DNA from: Rhizobium sp. WYJ-E13
GTDB lineage: Bacteria > Pseudomonadota > Alphaproteobacteria > Rhizobiales > Rhizobiaceae
NCBI RefSeq assembly: GCF_018987265.1
Contig: NZ_CP076854.1
Span: 1,674,001 to 1,738,000, forward strand
DNA length: 64,000 nucleotides
Reading direction: 5' to 3'
Position numbers and translations under genes: made by a program. The notes beneath the pieces are model-generated. The model had not been told where the DNA came from. It searched no databases and saw nothing but the letters and a program-made list of their open reading frames with translations. Below are positions 43,134-51,577 of the stretch, piece by piece (the first letter of the stretch is position 1; each line of letters begins with the position of its first letter).

Positions 43134-45755
43134 ATGGACAATTCGGCTGATTCCGGCACCACCTATCTCGACAGGAGCACAGGCAATCAGCGCCCCTACT
43201 GGGCGCTGCCGCTGCCGGAGCTTCTGCGAGAGCTCAAGTCGAGGCCCTCCGGCCTCACATCGGCGGAAGCGAAAGCGCGGCTGCAGGTATATGGAGCGAA
43301 TACCGTCGATGCCGCCGGCGACGCGGGTGCGTTCCGCACGCTGCTCAAGCAATTCGTCAGTCCGCTCGTCCTCATCCTGATCTTTGCCGCCATCGTCGCG
43401 GCAAGCGTCGGGGAACTGCATGATGCACTGATCATCGGCTGCATCGTTCTCGCAAGCTGCCTGCTCGGATTCACCCAGGAATATGGGGCAAGCCGTGCCG
43501 TCGAATCCCTGCGGAAAAGCATATCGCTGTCGGCGACCGTGCTGCGCGACGGCACTGAACGGGCAGTTCCGGCCGCAGCGGTCGTGCCGGGCGACGTGAT
43601 CAGTCTTTCGGCTGGCAGTCTCGTGCCGGCGGATGCGGTGATCCTGTCGTCTCGAGATCTGAATGTCAGCGAGGCGGCATTGACCGGTGAGACCTTTCCG
43701 GTCGGGAAGGCTCCCGGCATCTCGCAGCCTGAAGCCCAGATCGGCAACCGCCTCAACTGCATCTTTACCGGCACCTCCGTGCGGAGCGGTACGGCGACCG
43801 CCCTCGTCGTCGCCACCGCCGGCCGAACCGAATTCGCGACGATCGCCCACGCGGTGACGCGTCAACTTCCGGAGACGGAATTCTCCCGCGGCATTCGCCG
43901 CTTCGGCTATCTGATGACACAGATCATGCTGGCGATCGTCCTCGTCGTCTTCGTCGCCAATCTCCTGCTGCATCGACCACTGATCGACTCGCTGCTGTTT
44001 TCGTTGGCGCTCGCCGTCGGCTTGACGCCGGAGCTGCTGCCGGCGATCATCAGTGTCACGCTGGCGCGCGGTGCCCGGGTGATGGCCAGGCAAGGCGTCA
44101 TCATCCGCCGCCTGGAGGCGATGGAAAATCTTGGCAGCATGGACCTGCTTTGCACCGACAAGACAGGTACGCTGACGGAAGGCGTCATCCAGCTCAACGG
44201 CTGCGTCGACATTGCCGGGGAGGCTTCCGCCCGGGTGCGCCTGCTCGCATCCCTCAATGCAAGCCTGCAGACCGGCCTGAAAAACCCGCTTGACGATGCG
44301 ATCCTTGCATCGGGCAGTGCTCCGGACGAGATGGCGCACTATCGCAAGGTGGATGAAATTCCCTACGACTTTGCCCGCAAGCGACTTTCCGTCGTCACCC
44401 GAGGGGAAGACGGGACCGACCTCATCTGCAAGGGTGCCGTCGCCAATATCCTCACCGTCTGCACATCGGCCAAGGCCGGCGCGATGACACGGCCGCTTGA
44501 CGCACCGCTGCGCGACGCCATCGAGAAACGCTACCGGAACTGGAGCGAGGACGGCATCCGGGTGATCGCCATTGCCACGCGCCGGTTCCCGGCGGGCAAA
44601 ACGGGATACGGCAAGGACGACGAGTCCGGGCTTTGCCTGGAGGGTTTCCTGCTGTTCCTCGATCCGCCGAAAGCCGGCGTGAAGGAGGCTCTCGCCGGTC
44701 TGAGGCACCGCGGCATTCACATCAAGATCATTTCCGGCGACAATCGTTACGTTGTCCGGCATCTGGCTGAAACCATCGGCCTGAAATCCACCCATCTCCT
44801 GACCGGCAGCGAGATCGCCGCGATGAGCACTGACGCGCTTTTTGCCCGCGCGCAGAAGACAAATCTCTTCGTTGAGATCGATCCCAATCAAAAGGAGCGG
44901 ATCATCAAGGCCCTGCGCCGCGCCCGCCATGTGGTTGGTTATCTCGGCGACGGCATCAATGACGCACCGGCGCTGCACGAGGCCGATATCGGCATTTCCG
45001 TCGACAGCGCCGTCGATGTCGCCCGTGAGGCGGCCGATATCGTGCTCCTGCGCCGTGATCTCGACGTGCTGGCGCGCGGTATCGACAATGGCCGGCGAAC
45101 CTTCGCCAATACGCTGAAATATATCTCGATCGCCACCAGCGCCAATTTCGGCAACATGATCAGTATGGCGGTCGCCTCGCTTTTCCTGCCCTTCCTGCCG
45201 CTGCTCGCCAAGCAGATCCTGCTCAACAATCTTCTGGCCGACATACCCTCCATGGCAATTGCCACGGACCGCGTCGAACATGCCGATGTGCTGCGCCCGA
45301 AGCGATGGAATATCGCTGCTATTCAGCGCTTCATGCTCTGCTTCGGCCCGATCAGCTCGCTCTTCGATTTCCTGACCTTCGGTTTCCTGATGTTCTTCTT
45401 CGGGGCAACCGTCGATCAGTTTCGCACCGGCTGGTTCGTGGAATCGCTGGTCACCCAACTTGCAACCATGCTGATCGTGCGCACCACTGCCGCAAGCTGG
45501 AAGAGCCGGCCGAGCCGGCTGCTCTTCGGGACGACGATGCTCATCGGCATTGTCGCCATTGCCCTGCCCTACCTGCCATTTGCCGGCACTTTCGGCTTCG
45601 TACCCCTTCCACTGCCCCTGCTTGGCGGCCTGCTCGGTATTTCGTTGGCCTTTGCCGTGACCCTCGAAATTGCAAAGCGCTTCTTCTTCCACCGGCGCGA
45701 TGACAAACATGGCTCACTGCGGAGGGCCGCTGGTCATAGTTCACCAACGGCGTAA
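43134..45755 (+). CDS. Mg2+-transport-type P-type ATPase (P3B, MgtA-like)
   Basis: The 873-residue pump has the P-ATPase actuator motif LTGETFPV, phosphorylated Asp342 in [11 protein letters not shown] and the hinge GDGINDAPAL. About ten membrane helices include the C-terminal six, and the layout fits MgtA/MgtB magnesium importers rather than heavy-metal pumps. The ATG at 43134 has GGGAG upstream; an ATG at 43080 overlaps the FNR box and lacks a ribosome site. It is the first gene of the suspected low-oxygen cluster and converges with the kinase-fusion gene. MgtA-type specificity is inferred from the family. Confidence 0.9.
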   Translation: MDNSADSGTTYLDRSTGNQRPYWALPLPELLRELKSRPSGLTSAEAKARLQVYGANTVDAAGDAGAFRTLLKQFVSPLVLILIFAAIVAASVGELHDALIIGCIVLASCLLGFTQEYGASRAVESLRKSISLSATVLRDGTERAVPAAAVVPGDVISLSAGSLVPADAVILSSRDLNVSEAALTGETFPVGKAPGISQPEAQIGNRLNCIFTGTSVRSGTATALVVATAGRTEFATIAHAVTRQLPETEFSRGIRRFGYLMTQIMLAIVLVVFVANLLLHRPLIDSLLFSLALAVGLTPELLPAIISVTLARGARVMARQGVIIRRLEAMENLGSMDLLCTDKTGTLTEGVIQLNGCVDIAGEASARVRLLASLNASLQTGLKNPLDDAILASGSAPDEMAHYRKVDEIPYDFARKRLSVVTRGEDGTDLICKGAVANILTVCTSAKAGAMTRPLDAPLRDAIEKRYRNWSEDGIRVIAIATRRFPAGKTGYGKDDESGLCLEGFLLFLDPPKAGVKEALAGLRHRGIHIKIISGDNRYVVRHLAETIGLKSTHLLTGSEIAAMSTDALFARAQKTNLFVEIDPNQKERIIKALRRARHVVGYLGDGINDAPALHEADIGISVDSAVDVAREAADIVLLRRDLDVLARGIDNGRRTFANTLKYISIATSANFGNMISMAVASLFLPFLPLLAKQILLNNLLADIPSMAIATDRVEHADVLRPKRWNIAAIQRFMLCFGPISSLFDFLTFGFLMFFFGATVDQFRTGWFVESLVTQLATMLIVRTTAASWKSRPSRLLFGTTMLIGIVAIALPYLPFAGTFGFVPLPLPLLGGLLGISLAFAVTLEIAKRFFFHRRDDKHGSLRRAAGHSSPTA

Positions 45756-45789
45756 AGCCGCCCCCCCTGCGGACCCTCACTGCAGCCGG

Positions 45790-47382
45790 TCAAAGAGCAG
45801 TATTGGGATGGCTTGGAGAAACCGTGCGGGCTGCGGCATTTGCGCGGACGGGTTCTGAGCCATTCGTCCCGATGAGATGGATGATCTCGTCGGCGATCCT
45901 TTCCGCAGACCGGGTGGCATCGAGACGCGGCCATGCAACGGCACCTGTATCATGCGCAAGCTGATGCGCCAGGATATCGACCGTCGCGTCAGAGGGGCCG
46001 CCGGCCCTTGCCGCAACGCGCCGCAGCAGCAATGCCGGATCAGCTTCGAGCCAGAAGGCTGAGAAGGGATGGTGACATTCTTCTGCCGCTTGCTCGATCA
46101 TACGCCTGTTGGCCGGCTTGTCGAAGACCGCATCGGCCACCGCGCAACCGCCTTCCGCGAGGATGAGGCGGGCTCGCCAAGCCATCTCCTCATAGACCTT
46201 TGTGGAAATCTCGGGCCGATATGCAGCCTGCGGCAGCCTGGTCTCGGCTGGAACATCATGCATCGCCTTGCGAATACGGTCGCTTTCGATAATGCGCGCG
46301 CCCGGCGCCTGACCAATGCGCGGCGCCAGCGCTTCTGCAAGCGTCGTCTTTCCCGATCCGCTGAGGCCGCCGATGGCCACGAGCCGTCCTGCCACCGGCT
46401 GCAACAAGGAGCGGGCAAGCTGGAAATAGGAGCGCGCCTCGCCGGCCAGCATCGCCGCCCGCTCGCCCGCGTCTTCCGCCTGGGTGGCGGTGACATGCGC
46501 GCGCACGGCCGCACGCACGGCGATGAAGAAAGGCAGCGCGGCAAAGCCGTCTTCCTCATCCATCTCGTCGAGATAACGGTTCATCACCAGATTTGCGAAT
46601 TCGGGATGCCCGCGGTGCCAGAGGTCCATCAACAGGAAGGCCAAGTCATAAAGGATATCGGTCGTTGCGATCTGGTCGTTGAACTCGATGCAATCGAACA
46701 GGCACGGTTGGCCATCGAGCAGGAAGATATTGCGAAGATGCAGGTCGCCATGACAACGCCGAACCTTGCCCGCCTGTTCACGCTGGTCCAGCAGGCCGGC
46801 AAGCTGGGTCAGACGGCGGTCGAAGGCCGCTGTCAGTTCGCCAACCTCGTCGGGTGAAAAAACATCGCTGGTCGCAAAGCCGGCCTCGTTGACCTTCAGG
46901 ACGGCAGCCATATTGGCCGCGCCCGAACCATCATGGATGATCGGGGCGAGACGGTGGAACCGGACGATCGCCTTCGCAAGCGAGGTCACCATCGATGGCG
47001 TCAGTCCGCCTGACGTGGCGATGCGGTCGAGCAACAGCGACTGATCGAAACGCCGCATTTCCACCAGCGCGTCAACCAATTGCCCCTGGCCGTCGAGTGC
47101 AAGATTGCCGTCGCCTTCCAGCGTGATCGTCCTGACGCCGAGATAGATGCCGGGCGCGGTCGGCGTATTCAATTCGACTTCCTTGCGGCATGCCGCCAGC
47201 CGTATCTCCGGGGAGGAGAAATCGGCATAGGGCAACTTCACGGCGCGCTTCATCTTGTAGGCCCGCTCTCCTACCAGGAAGATCCGCGATATATGTGTCT
47301 CGATCGTTTCGACGGGCGCTGCATTCCGAGACAACGCGTTCTTCAGAAAGGAAATGGTTGCCGACTGGTCTTCGGTGATCAT
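45790..47382 (-). CDS. Aminoglycoside-phosphotransferase-like/P-loop kinase fusion
   Basis: The 530-residue protein joins two modules. The N-terminal part resembles APH-type small-molecule kinases, with the Brenner motif HGDLHLRNIF and a following Asp (LFDCIEFND). The C-terminal part has a Walker A GLSGSGKTT and resembles small P-loop kinases. Such fusions recur in proteobacterial low-oxygen and universal-stress gene clusters, but substrates are unknown. The start is set at 47382, where AAAGG precedes the ATG. A longer frame from 47496 would read through the FNR-type box at 47444-47457. It is divergent from cysQ and converges with the Mg ATPase gene. Confidence 0.82.
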   Translation of the reverse strand: MITEDQSATISFLKNALSRNAAPVETIETHISRIFLVGERAYKMKRAVKLPYADFSSPEIRLAACRKEVELNTPTAPGIYLGVRTITLEGDGNLALDGQGQLVDALVEMRRFDQSLLLDRIATSGGLTPSMVTSLAKAIVRFHRLAPIIHDGSGAANMAAVLKVNEAGFATSDVFSPDEVGELTAAFDRRLTQLAGLLDQREQAGKVRRCHGDLHLRNIFLLDGQPCLFDCIEFNDQIATTDILYDLAFLLMDLWHRGHPEFANLVMNRYLDEMDEEDGFAALPFFIAVRAAVRAHVTATQAEDAGERAAMLAGEARSYFQLARSLLQPVAGRLVAIGGLSGSGKTTLAEALAPRIGQAPGARIIESDRIRKAMHDVPAETRLPQAAYRPEISTKVYEEMAWRARLILAEGGCAVADAVFDKPANRRMIEQAAEECHHPFSAFWLEADPALLLRRVAARAGGPSDATVDILAHQLAHDTGAVAWPRLDATRSAERIADEIIHLIGTNGSEPVRANAAARTVSPSHPNTAL

Positions 47383-47443
47383 CTGCAGACCTTTCAATTG
47401 CCATATAGCCTTGCAAGCATTGCGATCCTCCCGGGACAACGCA

Positions 47444-47457
47444 TTGACCCGTATCAA
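47444..47457. promoter_or_regulatory. FixK/FNR-type box between the kinase-fusion gene and cysQ
   Basis: TTGAC-CCGT-ATCAA has two intact half sites of the FNR/FixK palindrome. It lies in the 135-base divergent gap, about 68 bases from the kinase start and 67 from cysQ, so it could act on either gene. Confidence 0.65.
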
Positions 47458-47517
47458 TGATCGGATCGTCGCCGCAGAATAGGAAAGAATAGACATCGTG
47501 CAGTTGGCGGGGAGATA

Positions 47518-48366
47518 ATGATGGACCTGTCTTCAAGAAGGCAGCTTGTCGAAACACTGATCCCGATCATTCGAAAGGCCGGCAAGGCCGCGCTCGAGCT
47601 GCAGAAGAATGACCTTGCCGCCAGAACCAAGGAAGACGGCACGCCCGTCACCGCCGCCGATCTTGCCAGCCACGCGATCCTTCGCGCGGCATGCCTGGCA
47701 TCCTTCCCGGCAATCCCCGTCATCAGCGAGGAGGATACTCCTACTGCCCGGGCCGGTCAGGATACGGATGCCGCAATCCTCCTGATCGATCCCCTCGACG
47801 GCACCAAGGAGTTCATAAAAGGCAGCGACGAATTTGCCGTCAACATTGCTCTGGTCGAAGACGGGCGCGTCAGCGCCGGTCTGATCTACGCGCCTGCTCG
47901 CGACCGGCTCTTCTTATCCTGGGGTGCCGGGCTTGCCTTCGAACAGACAGCCGCCGGCCTTCGACGCAAGCTCCCGTACCCCCTCGCGCCGAGGCTTCAG
48001 CCGATTGCCCTCGTCAGCCGTTCCCATTGCGATCCGCGGACCGAAGCCCTTCTCGCGGCACTGCAGCCCTGCGACGTGCAAGCAATGGGATCGTCGCTGA
48101 AATTCGCGCTGGTGGCTGCCGCCGAGGCCGATTTCTATCTGCGGCTCGGTCCGACGATGATTTGGGATTGCGCTGCCGGCCAGGCGATCATCGAGGCTGC
48201 GGGCGGCGCAGTTCTGCGGGCTGACGGATCGTCGCTCGCCTACCGCTCCAATCGCGCACAAAAAGTGGACGGTTTCATTGGTGCACGCACGCCGCAGCTT
48301 GCGGCGCGCGTGGTTACCGCCATGAAGGCGCTCGAAAGCGAAACCAGCGTCGCCACATCCCAATAG
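47518..48366 (+). CDS. cysQ: 3'(2'),5'-bisphosphate nucleotidase
   Basis: The 282-residue protein belongs to the inositol monophosphatase superfamily. Metal-site motifs are the EED of VISEEDTP, LIDPLDGTKEFI and the later WDCAAGQAIIEAAGG. CysQ removes the 3' phosphate from PAP, the by-product of sulfate activation. Two adjacent ATG codons (47518, 47521) follow a GGGGAGA site. It is divergent from the kinase-fusion gene across an FNR-type box. Sulfur salvage and low oxygen are not an obvious pair, so this could also be a related sugar or nucleotide phosphatase. Confidence 0.88.
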   Translation: MMDLSSRRQLVETLIPIIRKAGKAALELQKNDLAARTKEDGTPVTAADLASHAILRAACLASFPAIPVISEEDTPTARAGQDTDAAILLIDPLDGTKEFIKGSDEFAVNIALVEDGRVSAGLIYAPARDRLFLSWGAGLAFEQTAAGLRRKLPYPLAPRLQPIALVSRSHCDPRTEALLAALQPCDVQAMGSSLKFALVAAAEADFYLRLGPTMIWDCAAGQAIIEAAGGAVLRADGSSLAYRSNRAQKVDGFIGARTPQLAARVVTAMKALESETSVATSQ

Positions 48367-48375
48367 CGCCGCCGC

Positions 48376-49359
48376 TCAAGGCTTCAGGACGGCCGCCCCG
48401 CTCAGACGACCGGCGCGCAAATCGTCGAGCGCCGCATTGGCGTCGGCAAGCGGATAGGTTTTCGTGTGGGTCCGGACAGCTGCCTGATAAGCGACGGGGA
48501 AAAATTCCTCAGCGTCCTTCCTCGTCAGATTGGCGACCGAAACCACGGCTCGCTCCCCCCATATCAGGGCATATGGCATTGCCGGCAGGTCGCTCATGTG
48601 GATACCTCCGCAGACGACCTTGCCTCCCTTCCGCACCCCCTTCAATGCGGCCGGCACGAGTTCGCCCACGGGCGCAAAGATGATCGCCGCATCGAGCGCG
48701 ACGGGCGGCGGCTCATCCGAGCCTCCTGCCCAGACGGCGCCGAGTTCGAGCGCGAAGCGTTGCGCTGCCTCGTCGCCTGGGCGTGAGAAGGCGTAGACCT
48801 CGCGACCCTGCCACCGGCAGATCTGCGCGATGATATGTGCGGCCGCCCCGAACCCGTAGAGCCCGATCCTCTTGCCGTCACCGGCCTTCTTCAGCGAACG
48901 CCAGCCGATAAGGCCGGCGCAGAGAAGCGGAGCGAGGGCAACGGGATCGGCCGCACTATCGAGCACAAAGGCATAATCGGCATCCGCAACCACATGGGTG
49001 GCAAAGCCCCCGTCACGCGTGTAGCCGGTAAACTGCGGCTCATCGCAGAGGTTTTCCTCTCCGCTCCGGCAGAAGCAACAGCAACCGCATGTGTGGCCGA
49101 GCCAGGGCACGCCGACCCTTTGACCGATGCGCGACGGCGCGATCCCCTCCCCCACCGCCTCGACGATGCCGACGATCTCATGGCCGGGAATGAGCGGAAG
49201 CTTCGGGTTGGCGAGATCGCCATCGCAGACATGAAGATCCGTCCTGCACACGGCGCAGGCCTCGACCTTGAGCATCAGCTGCCCCGCTGCCGGCACCGGA
49301 TCAGGTCGGTCCACCGCACGCAGGGGCACACCGATCGCTTCCAGGATCATTGCCTTCAT
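48376..49359 (-). CDS. Zinc-dependent alcohol dehydrogenase
   Basis: The 327-residue medium-chain dehydrogenase has catalytic zinc ligands Cys38 (CAVCRTDLH) and the GHE motif (His60), a structural zinc set of four cysteines (about 91, 94, 97, 105 in HTCGCCCFCRSGEENLC) and a Rossmann glycine motif (YGFGAAAH). It would reduce acetaldehyde or another aldehyde with NAD(P)H. AAGGAG precedes the ATG. A perfect FNR/FixK box lies about 60 bases upstream, consistent with fermentative metabolism under oxygen limitation. It converges with cysQ with a 9-base gap. Confidence 0.92.
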   Translation of the reverse strand: MKAMILEAIGVPLRAVDRPDPVPAAGQLMLKVEACAVCRTDLHVCDGDLANPKLPLIPGHEIVGIVEAVGEGIAPSRIGQRVGVPWLGHTCGCCCFCRSGEENLCDEPQFTGYTRDGGFATHVVADADYAFVLDSAADPVALAPLLCAGLIGWRSLKKAGDGKRIGLYGFGAAAHIIAQICRWQGREVYAFSRPGDEAAQRFALELGAVWAGGSDEPPPVALDAAIIFAPVGELVPAALKGVRKGGKVVCGGIHMSDLPAMPYALIWGERAVVSVANLTRKDAEEFFPVAYQAAVRTHTKTYPLADANAALDDLRAGRLSGAAVLKP

Positions 49360-49413
49360 AAGCTGCTCCTTATCTCGAGGATGTCATGATCCCGAACCCA
49401 CGGCAAACGGTCA

Positions 49414-49427
49414 TTGACGGTTGTCAA
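49414..49427. promoter_or_regulatory. FixK/FNR-type box upstream of the alcohol dehydrogenase gene
   Basis: TTGAC-GGTT-GTCAA is a perfect FNR-family palindrome in the divergent gap between the dehydrogenase and the SPW-repeat gene. A weaker relative, TTGAT-CCGG-CGCAA, lies at 49473-49486, nearer the SPW gene. Confidence 0.72.
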
Positions 49428-49540
49428 AAACAGGCCATGTGCGCCCATAGAAATTTCTTCACCGCGAAGATTTTGATCCGGCGCAATGAGGCAGGCCGCC
49501 AGTTGTGATTGGCTTTCGTGAAAAACAGGGAGATCGAGAA

Positions 49541-49897
49541 ATGGACCGTCGTCGTTGGCAAGACCACAGCGCCTTCATCATCGGGGTATGGCTTATCGCC
49601 TCCCCCTGGGCACTTGGAAGCTTCAGTCCGGACTCCGTGCCGCTCGGCATTGACGCTTGGAATATCCTCGTCTGCGGCGTCGCCGTCGCCATCCTCAGCG
49701 CTGCAGCATTCGCCTCCTACCGTCTATGGGAGGAGTGGGGTAATCTCCTGATCGGTATCTGGCTTGTTGTTTCGCCATGGATGCTCCACAACGCCGAAAG
49801 GCCGCTCTTCGTCTGGAATGCCGTGATCTGCGGCTTCTTTCTTATGGTTCTCGGCATATCCGTTCTTCGCAACGCGAAGGCGCGAGAAGACCTCTGA
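49541..49897 (+). CDS. SPW-repeat membrane protein
   Basis: The 118-residue protein has four hydrophobic segments arranged as two copies of the SPW repeat (GVWLIASPWALG and GIWLVVSPWMLH). The family is common in alphaproteobacteria and has no assigned function. The ATG at 49541 has a GGGAG about 9 bases upstream. It is divergent from the alcohol dehydrogenase and 31 bases before the MgtC/DUF4010 gene, probably one operon. A degenerate FNR site is upstream. Confidence 0.88.
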   Translation: MDRRRWQDHSAFIIGVWLIASPWALGSFSPDSVPLGIDAWNILVCGVAVAILSAAAFASYRLWEEWGNLLIGIWLVVSPWMLHNAERPLFVWNAVICGFFLMVLGISVLRNAKAREDL

Positions 49898-49928
49898 AGA
49901 AACGTACGGCGGCGATCGGACCTCGGAC

Positions 49929-51188
49929 ATGTCGGCACTGGTAATGATGGAAGCATTTCAGCGCCTCAGTCTGGCGCTTGCGATCGGTATCCTCGTCGGC
50001 ATCGAGCGCGGCTGGCAGGAGCGCGAGGCTGCGCCGGGCAAAAGGGTCGCGGGCATCAGAACCTATGGCCTCTCAAGTTTCCTCGGCGGCCTGTGCGGAT
50101 TCCTCCAGCCTATGACAGGAGCGATCCTGCCCGTTGTTATCTTTGCGTTCTTCTGCATCACGATCCTCGTGTTCAGCATCTTGCAGGCGTCCCGCGATGA
50201 GGATTACAGCGCAACGGCTGCCATTGCGGCAATCATGGTATTCGTACTGGGTTTTTCCGCCGTCGTTGCCGACATGACGGTGACCGCGGCAGGTGCCGTT
50301 GCGATAACGGTCCTTCTTGCGGCGCGCGAACCGCTGCATGGGTTCCTTCGACGATTGACCTGGCTTGAGCTCAGGGCGGCCTTGATCCTGCTGACGATGA
50401 CGGTCGTCGTCTTACCGATCCTGCCCAACGCCCCGATCGATCGCTGGCAGACGATCAATCCTTTCGAGCTCTGGATGATGACGATCCTCGTCGGAGCCGT
50501 ATCCTTCGCCGGTTATGTGCTGATCAGGCTCACCGGCGCACGTGCCGGCATCTTGATGACGGGCGCAAGCGGCGGCATCGTCTCTTCGACAGCCTTGACG
50601 CTTTCCTTCGCCCGCCAGTCGTCGCAGACGCCTGGACTGTCCCATCTGCTTTCGGCCGGTGCAATGCTGGCGGGGGCGGTCTCCCTCGCCCGTACGCTTC
50701 TGATCTGCAGCGTCGTTGGGCCAACCGTTCTGAAGGAGCTTGCACCGTTGGTCGCTCCGGCGGCCGTCGTCTTCGCCATTGCCGGCGGCCTTATCGGATC
50801 GTTGCGGCGTAGCGACGATACTCCCGATTTTTCACCGAAAAACCCGCTGGAGATCATGGTCGCGCTTCGTTTTGCCCTTGTTCTGGCCGTTGTAATAATC
50901 TTGACGCGGGCGACGCTGATCGTCTTTGGAACGCAATCGCTACTTGCCCTTGCCTTCATCACCGGTCTCGGAGATCTCGACGCAATAACCCTCTCGGTCG
51001 CCAAACTGTCATCGGGCCAACTGTCCGCGGACGCGGCGGCTTACGCCATCGCGGTCGCCGCCTTCGCCAATCTTCTTGCAAAAGCAGTGCTTGCTGCAAG
51101 TATCGGCAGTTTCGCCTTTGCAGTCCGACTGGCGATCGCAACGACCGTCGCCGCTCTTGCCGGAATGGCTGGATTTCTTTTGGCATGA
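49929..51188 (+). CDS. MgtC/SapB family protein with DUF4010 domain
   Basis: The 419-residue protein is a polytopic membrane protein. Its N-terminal third has the MgtC signature (LALAIGILVGIERGWQERE near residue 14 and AGIRTYGLSSFLGG near 39), and the C-terminal two thirds match the all-helical DUF4010 layout. Founding MgtC proteins help survival under low magnesium, but this longer form has no proven role. Other ATG codons at 49944 and 49947 are possible. Its place in the cluster with an MgtA-like pump is suggestive of magnesium or membrane homeostasis under low oxygen. Confidence 0.88.
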   Translation: MSALVMMEAFQRLSLALAIGILVGIERGWQEREAAPGKRVAGIRTYGLSSFLGGLCGFLQPMTGAILPVVIFAFFCITILVFSILQASRDEDYSATAAIAAIMVFVLGFSAVVADMTVTAAGAVAITVLLAAREPLHGFLRRLTWLELRAALILLTMTVVVLPILPNAPIDRWQTINPFELWMMTILVGAVSFAGYVLIRLTGARAGILMTGASGGIVSSTALTLSFARQSSQTPGLSHLLSAGAMLAGAVSLARTLLICSVVGPTVLKELAPLVAPAAVVFAIAGGLIGSLRRSDDTPDFSPKNPLEIMVALRFALVLAVVIILTRATLIVFGTQSLLALAFITGLGDLDAITLSVAKLSSGQLSADAAAYAIAVAAFANLLAKAVLAASIGSFAFAVRLAIATTVAALAGMAGFLLA

Positions 51189-51577
51189 GCGCGGACAGAC
51201 CTTGCGGCCGGTTTCTCTTTCAACCCGCAATCCCCGCCGCGATCCGTCTGCGCGGACACCAGTCGATCTCCCTTCAATAGATTGATCATACGCGGCGCGT
51301 TCCCTCCTGCCCATAGCGTCGTTCCGACCTCCGGGCATCACGCCGGCAGCCCGTCGGCGCGGCACGCCAGGGTCCTGAACTGTTCAACAGGCCAGCAATC
51401 TGCATCATCACGAGATGGATGACCGGACCGCGACGATTGTTACTTGCAATGTTTATAAAATCGTCTATCACTAAACATATTGCTAAACATGAGGGTTGAG
51501 GAGTTCATGTAGGCATTTTCTGAAATTGGTGGACTTGCATGTCGGCGGGGAGCCGGCTTTGGTTCTGGGAGGAACGT
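51189..51577. other. Promoter region of the ABC/dihydroxyacetone kinase operon
   Basis: No gene is seen. The right part holds TTGCAA (51444) and TATCAC (51466) as possible -35/-10 elements 16 bases apart, overlapped by an ATGTTTA/TAAACAT repeat set. The left part has no recognisable signal. Confidence 0.4.
51449..51490. promoter_or_regulatory. Repeated TAAACAT operator-like elements
   Basis: CTAAACAT occurs at 51471-51478 and 51483-51490 as direct repeats 12 bases apart, with the inverted copy ATGTTTA at 51449-51455. The array lies 90-130 bases upstream of the solute-binding gene and looks like a repressor or activator site. The protein that binds it is not known. Confidence 0.45.

Noticed and set aside
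43077..45710. Minus-strand open frame of 877 codons opposite the Mg ATPase
   Set aside because: Antisense shadow of a P-type ATPase with all catalytic motifs; no domain is recognisable in the shadow.
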